The notes below the pieces were generated by a model, which did no database searches, was not told where the DNA came from, and saw nothing but the letters and a program-made list of their open reading frames with translations. A DNA stretch of 64,000 nucleotides from CAIMWS01 sp964409245. Its GTDB lineage: Bacteria; Verrucomicrobiota; Verrucomicrobiia; Limisphaerales; UBA1319. Positions 26,648 to 33,912 of this stretch are shown here, piece by piece (the stretch's first letter is position 1; every line of letters begins with the position of its first letter). The stretch lies in NCBI GenBank assembly GCA_964409245.1, contig CAYPCQ010000013.1, positions 33,183 to 97,182 of the forward strand, written 5' to 3'. The position numbers and the translations under genes are program-made.

Positions 26648-26661
26648 TAATCATCTGATTA
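26648..26661 (-). promoter_or_regulatory. candidate TetR operator
   Basis: A perfect inverted repeat, TAATC-N4-GATTA, shares its last base with the predicted -10 box and lies 27 bp upstream of the repressor start. The position fits autorepression; binding is inferred. Confidence 0.5.
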
Positions 26662-26688
26662 GATTACGCGATTTAAACCAAAAGTCAA
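26661..26688 (-). promoter_or_regulatory. candidate promoter of the TetR-efflux operon
   Basis: On the minus strand, TTGACT (26688-26683) and TAATCT (26666-26661) are separated by 16 bp, 40 bp upstream of the TetR ATG. Confidence 0.5.
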
Positions 26689-26833
26689 ACCCCGGCTTTC
26701 GCATTGTTGAACCTCAAATGACGAATGCTCAATCGCCACCCGGCCGGGTCTGCGAACCAGGGAAAAACAGCCGCTTGCTTTCTCAGATCCGCCACCTCTA
26801 ATCGGCTGGCGAGCTTTATGCTGAATCGCAATT

Positions 26834-27433
26834 ATGAACTCAGGAATATTCATCGAGCGCAACGGAATATTAAACCTCGCCCGTGTGGTTGGCCGGTTAC
26901 AAGCCAGCCCGTGTTCGGCAGAGGAATTTGTGGTGAATTCGGCTGCGATCGAGCCTTTGGGTAAATTGCGAAGGGCGGGATTCGTGCTGATCGCAACCGT
27001 CAACCAGCCCGCCTTGTCCACCGGGCAACTGGCCCGGCGCGACTTGGAGGAAATGCACAGTCGCTTGAAAAACCTGCTGCCATTGGACGATATCCGCGTC
27101 TGCCCGCATACGGAGGCGGATGATTGCCCGTGCCGGAAACCCAAAGCGGGTCTGCTTTTCGAGGCGGCCCACCACTGGCGCTTGAACTTGGACCAATCTT
27201 TTGTGTTGAGCGATAAATGGCAGGATGCCGAGGCGGCCCAAAATGCGGGCTGCACTTCGATCCTGGTCCGTTCGCCTTGGAACGGACATGGCCACCATGA
27301 TTATGTGGCAGCCAATTTGGCCGAGGCGGTCAGCCGGATTTTGAAAATCCAAAAATACCGCAGCCAACCGCTGTTGGAGCCGGGGATTGAAAGCCAATCC
27401 ATCACCAGCCTGATCGGTGCTGAATGCCCGTAA
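26834..27433 (+). CDS. GmhB-like HAD-IIIA protein with substituted catalytic residues
   Basis: A 199-residue protein of the D-glycero-D-manno-heptose-1,7-bisphosphate phosphatase / histidinol-phosphatase type. The structural zinc motif is intact: C90-x-H92, C98-x-C100, followed by R101-K102-P103. Motif II is 'ATVNQPALSTG', where the usual Thr before Asn-Gln is Val. Motif IV is 'LSDKWQDAEAA', with Ser for the usual Gly. Motif I, normally F-x-D-R-D-G, reads F-I-E8-R-N10-G, so both the nucleophile Asp and the acid/base Asp are replaced. The protein is therefore probably inactive as a classical phosphatase, or uses altered chemistry. The frame is intact and the rest is well conserved, which argues against simple decay. 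Confidence 0.82.
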   Translation: MNSGIFIERNGILNLARVVGRLQASPCSAEEFVVNSAAIEPLGKLRRAGFVLIATVNQPALSTGQLARRDLEEMHSRLKNLLPLDDIRVCPHTEADDCPCRKPKAGLLFEAAHHWRLNLDQSFVLSDKWQDAEAAQNAGCTSILVRSPWNGHGHHDYVAANLAEAVSRILKIQKYRSQPLLEPGIESQSITSLIGAECP

Positions 27434-27588
27434 ACCATCCCCTGCCTCAGCAGTTACAAGACGCTCTTAAACAGAGGCTTGCGAATTGCAGATAAAAACC
27501 AAACCGCCCAATCAAACAAGGCTTTCAGCGCTTTCCCTAACCGCGCCTTGCTCAACCCCGTAAAAGGAGCACCTTTCTCGTCTGCCAG

Positions 27589-27613
27589 GGCTTTAACCCA
27601 ATGGGTTAAAGCC
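27589..27613. promoter_or_regulatory. 25-bp near-perfect palindrome upstream of efp
   Basis: GGCTTTAACCCA (27589-27600) and TGGGTTAAAGCC (27602-27613) are perfect 12-bp arms around a single base, about 100 bp upstream of the efp start. There is no T-tract, so it is not a standard terminator. It may be an operator or a cruciform. The rest of the 27434-27716 gap shows nothing recognisable. Confidence 0.5.
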
Positions 27614-27716
27614 AAAGGAAAAGCGGCTGTAAAACTATACTTGCTTTTTTGCGCAGGTTCGATAGCCTTCCCATTTTGCGCCGATAGAGGGGCGCTTTTT
27701 GAACAAGACAGTTTTT

Positions 27717-28277
27717 ATGGCAACAGCAAACGATATTCGCAAGGGCATGGCAATCAGTTACAATGGCGATGTGGCCATTGTGCTGGACACCCAGCATCGC
27801 ACTCCGGGCAATTTGCGGGCCTTTGTGCAGGCCACCATCCGCAGCATCCGCACCGGCAAATCCTCCGACGTGCGTTTCAGCTCGACGGAAAAAATCGAGG
27901 TGGTCGCGCTGGCCAATCGCAAGATGGAATACAGCTACAAAGATGGCGAGGATTTCGTCTTCACGGATCCCGAAAATTTCGAGACCGTCAACATGACCGC
28001 TGAGTTCCTGGGTGAGGCGCGGAATTATTTGACTGAAAACACCCCGGTGGTCGTGACTTTCATCGGCGAAAAAGCGGTATTGGTGGAAATGCCATCCAGC
28101 GTGGTCCTCACGGTGACCGACGCTCCGGAAGGCCTGCGCGGCGACTCCGCCTCGAACGTGCAAAAAGCGATCACGCTGGAAACGGGCATCGTGGTCCAAG
28201 CCCCATTGTTCATCAAGCCCGGCGAGAAAATCAAAGTGGATACGCGGACTGGCAAATACATGGAACGGGCCAATTAA
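27717..28277 (+). CDS. efp: translation elongation factor P
   Basis: A 186-residue EF-P, which enters the ribosomal E site and rescues stalling at proline runs. The ATG at 27717 begins 'MATANDIRKGMAISYNG', the usual start; an upstream frame extension was rejected. All three beta domains are present ('SSVVLTVTDAPEGLRGDSAS' and 'TLETGIVVQAPLFIKPGEKI' mark the last). The loop that enters the peptidyl-transferase centre reads H-R-T-P30-G31-N32-L-R34-A-F, so Asn occupies the place of the modified Lys in E. coli. This implies no EpmA-type lysylation at that position. Confidence 0.95.
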   Translation: MATANDIRKGMAISYNGDVAIVLDTQHRTPGNLRAFVQATIRSIRTGKSSDVRFSSTEKIEVVALANRKMEYSYKDGEDFVFTDPENFETVNMTAEFLGEARNYLTENTPVVVTFIGEKAVLVEMPSSVVLTVTDAPEGLRGDSASNVQKAITLETGIVVQAPLFIKPGEKIKVDTRTGKYMERAN

Positions 28278-28389
28278 GAACCAACCGCCGCGCTCAGCGC
28301 AGCCATTGCCGCCACCACCGCGCCCTCCGCCGCCAGGCGCCAAAGAACTGCGGCCCAGGCCGGTGGAAGGCATGGAATAAACATTGCCG

Positions 28390-28436
28390 AGGGGTTTGTC
28401 CGGCCTATGATGGCGGACAAACCCCTTGTGGTTTTG
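28390..28436 (+). terminator. probable intrinsic terminator of efp
   Basis: AGGGGTTTGTCCG (28390-28402) pairs perfectly with CGGACAAACCCCT (28414-28426). The tail is only moderately T-rich (TGTGGTTTTG). Confidence 0.75.
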
Positions 28437-28459
28437 ATTGAATAATAAAACGAGTTTTT

Positions 28460-29584
28460 ATGGATGGGCGTCTCAATCAATTGGCTGGCTGGCTGCGGGA
28501 GCGGTCTCCGGAATTCAAAGCGTTGCAGGTAGTAGCCGGCTTCGACGGATTTGTGGATGAAATCATTTCCGTGGTGGAAGAGCGGCGCGGTTTGTCCGAG
28601 TGGACACCGGTCAAGGATATCGGAACCTTTGGCGGCCTGATCCAAGCCGCCGCCGGCCGGAGCAGCCTGCGGGAAATCATTGTGCACCGGGCGGATCCAG
28701 GCGGGTGCTCGGTGAATTTGGGTGATGGCTTGATGGCCTTGGGCGTGCAATTCGATTGTTTCGCCACCTTGGGGCAACCGCGCCACGCCGCCTTCGATGC
28801 CTTCGCCTCCCAATGCCGCAGCTGCCATTCCTGGGGGAGGGAACCCGGCCGCACGCTGGCGTTTGAATTCGCCGATGGCAAATTGATGTTCAGTTCCGTG
28901 GCGCAGCTGGCCGGGTTCAACTGCCAATTGCTGGAGCAGACGCTGCAGGATGGAGCATATGCCGCCGCCTGCCGGAAGGCTGGCTTGATCGCCCTGACCG
29001 ACTGGACCCTGTATCCGCACATGACCGAATGCTGGCGGAAACTGCAGGCTGAAGTTTATGCCCAACTGGCTCACCGCCCGTTCTTTTTTCTGGATTTGGT
29101 GGATCCCACCAGCCGCTCAGAAAAGGATATCCGGGCCATGCTGGACGCGATCCCCGGTTTTGAAGCCGCCGGCCCCACGGTGCTCGGGGTCAACGGCACG
29201 GAGGCCAACGTCTTGTCGCGGGCGCTGGGCTTGCCCCCCGCCCCTGAAGAAATGGAAGCGCTGCGGGAGCAGGCGGCACAGCTCCGGGCCAGGCTTGGCA
29301 TTTCCCAGGTGGTCACCCACTGTGTGAGGGTGGCGGTGGCGGCGGATGCGCACGGCACGTGGGGTGCGCTTGGCCCCTATTGCGCCCAGCCGAAGAAAAG
29401 CACGGGGGCGGGTGATCGCTTCAACGCGGGGTACGTTTGTGGATTGTTGTTGAACCTGCCGCCCGAGGCGCGGCTGCTTTTGGGCTGCGCGGCGTCCGGC
29501 TTTTTCGTGCGGCAGGCCCGGAGCGGGACGGCGGGTGAACTGGCTGACTTTGCCGCCCATTGGGCGGATGGGCAACCGGATTGA
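28460..29584 (+). CDS. PfkB-family carbohydrate kinase
   Basis: A 374-residue ribokinase-fold kinase. The N-terminal substrate side has 'VVAGFDGFVDEIISVV' and the glycine motif 'DPGGCSVNLGDGL'. The C-terminal PfkB signature is 'KKSTGAGDRFNAGYVCGLLL', containing the catalytic Asp and the GAGD anion hole. The sugar substrate cannot be told from sequence. It is longer than typical ribokinases (about 310 residues), the extra length lying in the middle (about 120-230). The following small gene starts 56 bp later on the same strand. Confidence 0.87.
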   Translation: MDGRLNQLAGWLRERSPEFKALQVVAGFDGFVDEIISVVEERRGLSEWTPVKDIGTFGGLIQAAAGRSSLREIIVHRADPGGCSVNLGDGLMALGVQFDCFATLGQPRHAAFDAFASQCRSCHSWGREPGRTLAFEFADGKLMFSSVAQLAGFNCQLLEQTLQDGAYAAACRKAGLIALTDWTLYPHMTECWRKLQAEVYAQLAHRPFFFLDLVDPTSRSEKDIRAMLDAIPGFEAAGPTVLGVNGTEANVLSRALGLPPAPEEMEALREQAAQLRARLGISQVVTHCVRVAVAADAHGTWGALGPYCAQPKKSTGAGDRFNAGYVCGLLLNLPPEARLLLGCAASGFFVRQARSGTAGELADFAAHWADGQPD

Positions 29585-29639
29585 CAAATTTGCCATTGCT
29601 TCGCACAGCAAAACTGACACCCTGAGAGGATTATTGGTC

Positions 29640-30068
29640 ATGAAAATGGAGATTGTAGCACTGTGTGATGCGGCCACTGATTACGGGGGCAAACTGAATA
29701 TCCTCGGAGCGTTCGACTGCCTGTGGGTCAGGCAGCTGCCCGCCAAACATCCCATGTGCGCGATCGCCTTGCGGCTCCGGTTCAACCGCGTGGAAGAAGG
29801 CGAGCATCGCCTGCGGGTCAATTTTGTGGACGAGGATGGCCACCTGGTGATGCCGTCGATGGATGCCACCCTGGGCGTGCGCTTCAACTCGGATGATGAC
29901 ACCTCGATCGCCAACCTGGTATTCAACATCCAGCAGCTGAAACTCAGCAAGTTCGGCCAATATTCGATTGATATCGCCATCGATGGCCGCATGGAGGCGT
30001 CCCTGCCCTTGCAGGTCAAGTCTTCCCCTGCCCCCTCCAGCCAGCCGGAGGCCCCCGCTGGAGGCTGA
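29640..30068 (+). CDS. DUF6941-like small beta-rich protein
   Basis: A 142-residue protein with the start ATG at 29640 ('MKMEIVALCDAATDYGGKLN'). The pattern 'LCD.A....GKLNILGAFD' followed by beta strands ('CAIALRLRFN', 'HRLRVNFVDEDGH', 'FGQYSIDIAIDGR') recalls the DUF6941 family of small cytoplasmic proteins of unknown function; the assignment is from memory of the pattern. The C-terminus is a Pro/Ser/Ala tail. The longer frame overlapping the PfkB gene was rejected as non-coding. Confidence 0.72.
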   Translation: MKMEIVALCDAATDYGGKLNILGAFDCLWVRQLPAKHPMCAIALRLRFNRVEEGEHRLRVNFVDEDGHLVMPSMDATLGVRFNSDDDTSIANLVFNIQQLKLSKFGQYSIDIAIDGRMEASLPLQVKSSPAPSSQPEAPAGG

Positions 30069-30158
30069 ACCTGAAGGAGCCGGTGGCAGCTGCGGAAAAC
30101 CACGCCGGGACGGGTCCAGCCGCCAGCAGGCTCGGCAAAATTCTGAGGGATTTTTTCG

Positions 30159-31685
30159 ATGAATTTGTTCGATAAGAAATTTGTGATCGGTTTCGCGACG
30201 TTTGCGATGCTATTCATCGCGAGCGGGATTTGGTGGTTTCATCAGCCGGTGGGCATAAAAGCCGCCCCCGCCAGCCAGGCGGCCCAGGCCGCCCCCAAAA
30301 CCAATCAGGCCACCATCCCCACGCCGGACGCTGAGACCGTGGTCCCGGCTTCCAATTCGACCGCCAATGCCAGCCCGCCCCCAGCTCCGGCCACCAATAC
30401 CCCCCCCAAAGTGGCGACGATATTGGAGGTCAAGTCCGCCGCCGAAAAAGGCAATAGCGAGGCCCAGTTCAAGCTGGCGGTAAGCTACTTGGAGGGCCTG
30501 GAGGTTCTTCAGGACCAGGCCGCAGCGGCTAGCTGGTTCCAAAAGGCCGCGTTGCAGGAACATCCGGAGGCGCAATTTCGCTTGGGCCTGATGCTGGAAA
30601 AAGGCATGGGGGTGGCCACCAACCTGGATGAAGCCATGAAATGGTTTCAAAAAGCCGCCCAAAACGGCCACCTCGGCGCCCAAACCGCCCTCGCCATCCT
30701 GCAACAGCAACGCCGCAGCACAGCCGATCATACCGCCGAGGCGGCGGAAAAAGCCCGCCGGGAGGCGGAGGAATTACGCTCCAAAGATTATTATCGCCTC
30801 GGCATGCGTTACGCGCGCGGTGAAGGTGTGACCCGGGACTTCTCCCAAGCGGCCAAGTATTTCCGCCAGGCCGCCGAAGATGGCAATATGGATGCCCAAT
30901 TCAACCTCGGTTTGCTGCATGTCAGCGGGCGGGGTGTGAACGAAGATTTTGAGGAGGCCGCCAAATGGTTCCGCATGGCCGCCGACCAAGGCATGGCGGA
31001 CGCCCAATTCAATCTGGCGATATTGCATATCACCGGGCGGGGAGTGAAATCCGATGTTCAGGAAGCGGTAAAGTGGGCCAGGCTGGCTGCGGAAAAAGGC
31101 CAGGTGGACGCCCAGTATAATTTGGGCATCCTTTTCACCGTGGGCCAGGGGCTGCCCCGCGACGATGCCGAAGCCGCCAAATGGTTTAAAAAAGCTGCGG
31201 AACAGGGCCACCCCGGCGCGCAATCCAACCTGGGCGTTTTCTATGTGCGCGGCATGGGCACGGAAACCAATTACACGGAAGCCCATAAATGGTTTAAAAA
31301 AGCTGCGGAACAGGGCAATCCGGTGGCCGCTTTCAACCTGGGCATCATGTATGGCAAAGGCCAGGGGGTCGTGAAAAGTCCGGCTGAGTCTTTCTTTTGG
31401 TCCAGCATCGCGGCGGATCAAGGGGATCCTGAAGCGGCCAATAACCGCGATCAAATTGCCCTCGAAATGTCGCCCAAGGAAATCTCCGACAATATCAAAC
31501 GCCTGACTGTTTTCTATTCCAAGCTGGAAGCCAATCTGGTCCGCAACGCCCTGCCTGGCGCCTCCCTCACCAACAGTCCGGAAACCTTGCTTAACTCCTT
31601 TGAAATCAGCCGGCGGTCCGATGCCGCTTCCCCGGCAGCCAAAGATACCCTCCCGGCTGGTAAAAACAAAACCCGCGGCCCGTAG
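30159..31685 (+). CDS. membrane-anchored Sel1-repeat protein
   Basis: A 508-residue protein with an N-terminal membrane helix ('FVIGFATFAMLFIASGIWWF'), a Pro/Ala/Thr-rich linker (about 30-85) and about eight Sel1-type tetratricopeptide-like repeats (about 90-425). Repeats have the consensus 'A.FNLG..Y..G.GV..D..EA.KWF.KAA..G'. Two consecutive repeats share an identical 30-bp stretch (31179-31208 and 31287-31316), 108 bp apart, exactly one repeat unit, which points to recent duplication or gene conversion. Sel1 proteins act as scaffolds; the partner here is unknown. Confidence 0.9.
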   Translation: MNLFDKKFVIGFATFAMLFIASGIWWFHQPVGIKAAPASQAAQAAPKTNQATIPTPDAETVVPASNSTANASPPPAPATNTPPKVATILEVKSAAEKGNSEAQFKLAVSYLEGLEVLQDQAAAASWFQKAALQEHPEAQFRLGLMLEKGMGVATNLDEAMKWFQKAAQNGHLGAQTALAILQQQRRSTADHTAEAAEKARREAEELRSKDYYRLGMRYARGEGVTRDFSQAAKYFRQAAEDGNMDAQFNLGLLHVSGRGVNEDFEEAAKWFRMAADQGMADAQFNLAILHITGRGVKSDVQEAVKWARLAAEKGQVDAQYNLGILFTVGQGLPRDDAEAAKWFKKAAEQGHPGAQSNLGVFYVRGMGTETNYTEAHKWFKKAAEQGNPVAAFNLGIMYGKGQGVVKSPAESFFWSSIAADQGDPEAANNRDQIALEMSPKEISDNIKRLTVFYSKLEANLVRNALPGASLTNSPETLLNSFEISRRSDAASPAAKDTLPAGKNKTRGP

Positions 31686-31768
31686 GATCCCCGGATTCGG
31701 CCGGGATTTTTTCGAGGGAGCCGCTTTAAGCTGGCTGCGGCCTTCGGCATGGGTTAAGATCCCGCCTC

Positions 31769-33760
31769 GTGAATCATTTCCATGGCATCGATACGCGGCG
31801 GCACTTTTTGAAAACCATGATGTCGGGCACGGCCTTGGCCATTTCACCAGGCGCATTTACCTTGCCCGCCAATGGATTTTTCCCGGCGGAACCCAATGGC
31901 GGATCGGGCGGCACCCAAAGTTCTCCCCCAGCCTGCACCCGCATTCCCGGAACCCAATTCCAGCTTGCGGGGCCGCTGGAGGGCTATCTGGCGGGGGTGA
32001 CCGAACAGTGGCTGAAACAGGCACCTTTCAGCAACCCGGCCATGCTCGAAATGCTGCGTGACCGGGACCGCTTGCCCCGGCGTGATCTGCTGCCATGGTC
32101 CGGCGAGTTTGCAGGCAAATACCTGACCGCTGCGGTGCAGGTTTACCGCACCCGGCGCGACCCGGAACTGAAGGAAATCCTGCGGCGATTTGTGGCCCGG
32201 CTGATCTCCTGCCAGGCGGAGGATGGCTACCTTGGCCCCTGGCCCAAGGCCAGCCGGCTGGCCGGCAAAGCCCCCAACTCCGGCCCCAGCGGCGGCGATA
32301 CGTGGGATGCCTGGGGACACTATCATATCATGCTGGGATTGCTCCTTTGGCAGGAGGAAACCGGGGATGCGCCGGCGCTTGCGTGTGTGCAGAAAATCGC
32401 CGGCCTGATCTGCGAAAAATTCGCCAATGCCCGCTTGGTGGATACCGGCAGCACGGAGATGAATCTGGCGGTGATCCATTCCCTGTGCCTCCTCCATCGG
32501 AAAACCCCGGCTGCACGCTACCTGAAAATGGCCGAGAAAATCTGCGCGGAGTTCAGCCTCAAGGACGCCAAAGGTACGCCACTGGCGGGGGATTATCTGA
32601 ACGGCCCCCTGGCCGGCAAGGAATTCTTCGAACTACCCAAGCCTCGTTGGGAAAGCCTGCACCCGATTTTGGGCCTGGTGGAATTATACCGGATCACCGG
32701 GGAAAACCGTTATCGCCAAGCTTTTGAGAATATCTGGTGGAGCATCGTCAAATTAGATCGGCATAATAACGGCGGTTTTTCATCCGGCGAACAAGCCCAG
32801 GGAAATCCCTACCATCCGGGGGCGATTGAGACCTGCTGCACCATCGCCTGGACCGCGATGAGCGTAGAGATGCTGCGCCTGACCGCCAACCCCATCGTGG
32901 CCGACGAGCTGGAACTGACGCTGCTCAACTCGGGGCTGGGGCTGCTCTCACCCACTGGCCGCTGGGTAACTTACAACACCCCCATGAATGGCGATCGCAA
33001 AGCCAGCGCCCACGATATTGTCTTCCAAGCCCGGGCCGGCAGCCCCGAATTGAACTGCTGCAGCGTCAACGGCGCCCGGGGCCTGGGAATGATCAGCGAC
33101 TGGGCCCTGATGGCGGCCGAAGGGGATTTGATCCTGAACTGGTATGGCCCATCAACCATTGCCACCCAAACGGCTGCGGGCCTGCCGGTGACCTTCCGGC
33201 AATTGGCCGATTACCCCAAAACGGGCCGCATCCGGCTGATCATCGAGCCAGCGGAACCAACTCGTTTTGGCCTTCGCCTCCGCATCCCCCACTGGTCCCA
33301 TACGACGCAGGCCAGCGTAAACGGCGAGCGCTGCAACGAAGTCAAGCCCGGGACTTACCTGCGGCTGGAGCGGGAGTGGCGCACCGGCGATGAAGTGCAA
33401 TTGGACCTGGATTTTTCCCTGCATTACTGGGCCGGAGAACGGGAATGCGCCGGCCTGGCTGCCATTTACCGCGGCCCGCTCCTGCTGGCCTATGACCGGC
33501 GATTCAACCAGCTGGATCCACAGGCTCTGCCGGAACTGGATGCACGGGCCATGAATCACTCGCCTGCGGCAGGCGGCGACTGGCTGCCGCCGATAGTCCT
33601 GCTGGAGTTCAAGGCGGCGGATGGACAGATCATCCGCCTTTGCGATTTTGCCAGCGCGGGCGCCGATGGCAGCCCCTACCGCTCCTGGCTGAAGGTGCAA
33701 AAGGTGGCGCCCGCAAACTTTTCCAGGGCCAATCCGCGGCGGAGCACCCGCTTTCCTTGA
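31769..33760 (+). CDS. Tat-exported GH127-type beta-L-arabinofuranosidase
   Basis: A 663-residue protein with a GTG start; the N-terminus has 'TRRHFLKTMMSGTALAIS', a twin-arginine signal. The catalytic domain is an (alpha/alpha)6 barrel of the GH127 (DUF1680) family. The signature 'AIETCCTIAW' (near residue 354) supplies the Glu and Cys, and 'ELNCCSVNG' (near 430) supplies the Cys-Cys pair; together these correspond to the zinc-bound Glu-3Cys site with a Cys nucleophile known in the family. A beta-sandwich region follows (about 470-640). The likely substrate is arabinofuranose on plant glycans. No sugar transporter is adjacent. Confidence 0.88.
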   Translation: MNHFHGIDTRRHFLKTMMSGTALAISPGAFTLPANGFFPAEPNGGSGGTQSSPPACTRIPGTQFQLAGPLEGYLAGVTEQWLKQAPFSNPAMLEMLRDRDRLPRRDLLPWSGEFAGKYLTAAVQVYRTRRDPELKEILRRFVARLISCQAEDGYLGPWPKASRLAGKAPNSGPSGGDTWDAWGHYHIMLGLLLWQEETGDAPALACVQKIAGLICEKFANARLVDTGSTEMNLAVIHSLCLLHRKTPAARYLKMAEKICAEFSLKDAKGTPLAGDYLNGPLAGKEFFELPKPRWESLHPILGLVELYRITGENRYRQAFENIWWSIVKLDRHNNGGFSSGEQAQGNPYHPGAIETCCTIAWTAMSVEMLRLTANPIVADELELTLLNSGLGLLSPTGRWVTYNTPMNGDRKASAHDIVFQARAGSPELNCCSVNGARGLGMISDWALMAAEGDLILNWYGPSTIATQTAAGLPVTFRQLADYPKTGRIRLIIEPAEPTRFGLRLRIPHWSHTTQASVNGERCNEVKPGTYLRLEREWRTGDEVQLDLDFSLHYWAGERECAGLAAIYRGPLLLAYDRRFNQLDPQALPELDARAMNHSPAAGGDWLPPIVLLEFKAADGQIIRLCDFASAGADGSPYRSWLKVQKVAPANFSRANPRRSTRFP

Positions 33761-33858
33761 TTGTTACAACTACCTTCAGCCGTGGACTTTTCGCGGTTCC
33801 CCGGGATCGCGAACGGCCCGGGATTCCAGCGGCTCAACAAAAATAAATCAGCAAGTGC

Positions 33859-33888
33859 TTGATTTGAATTGGCTGTCTGCGCCATACT
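33859..33888 (+). promoter_or_regulatory. candidate promoter of typA
   Basis: TTGATT (33859-33864) and CATACT (33883-33888) are separated by 18 bp, 25 bp before the typA ATG. This is a pattern match only. Confidence 0.35.
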
Positions 33889-33912
33889 GATGGACTTGTT
33901 TAGTGATTTTTT

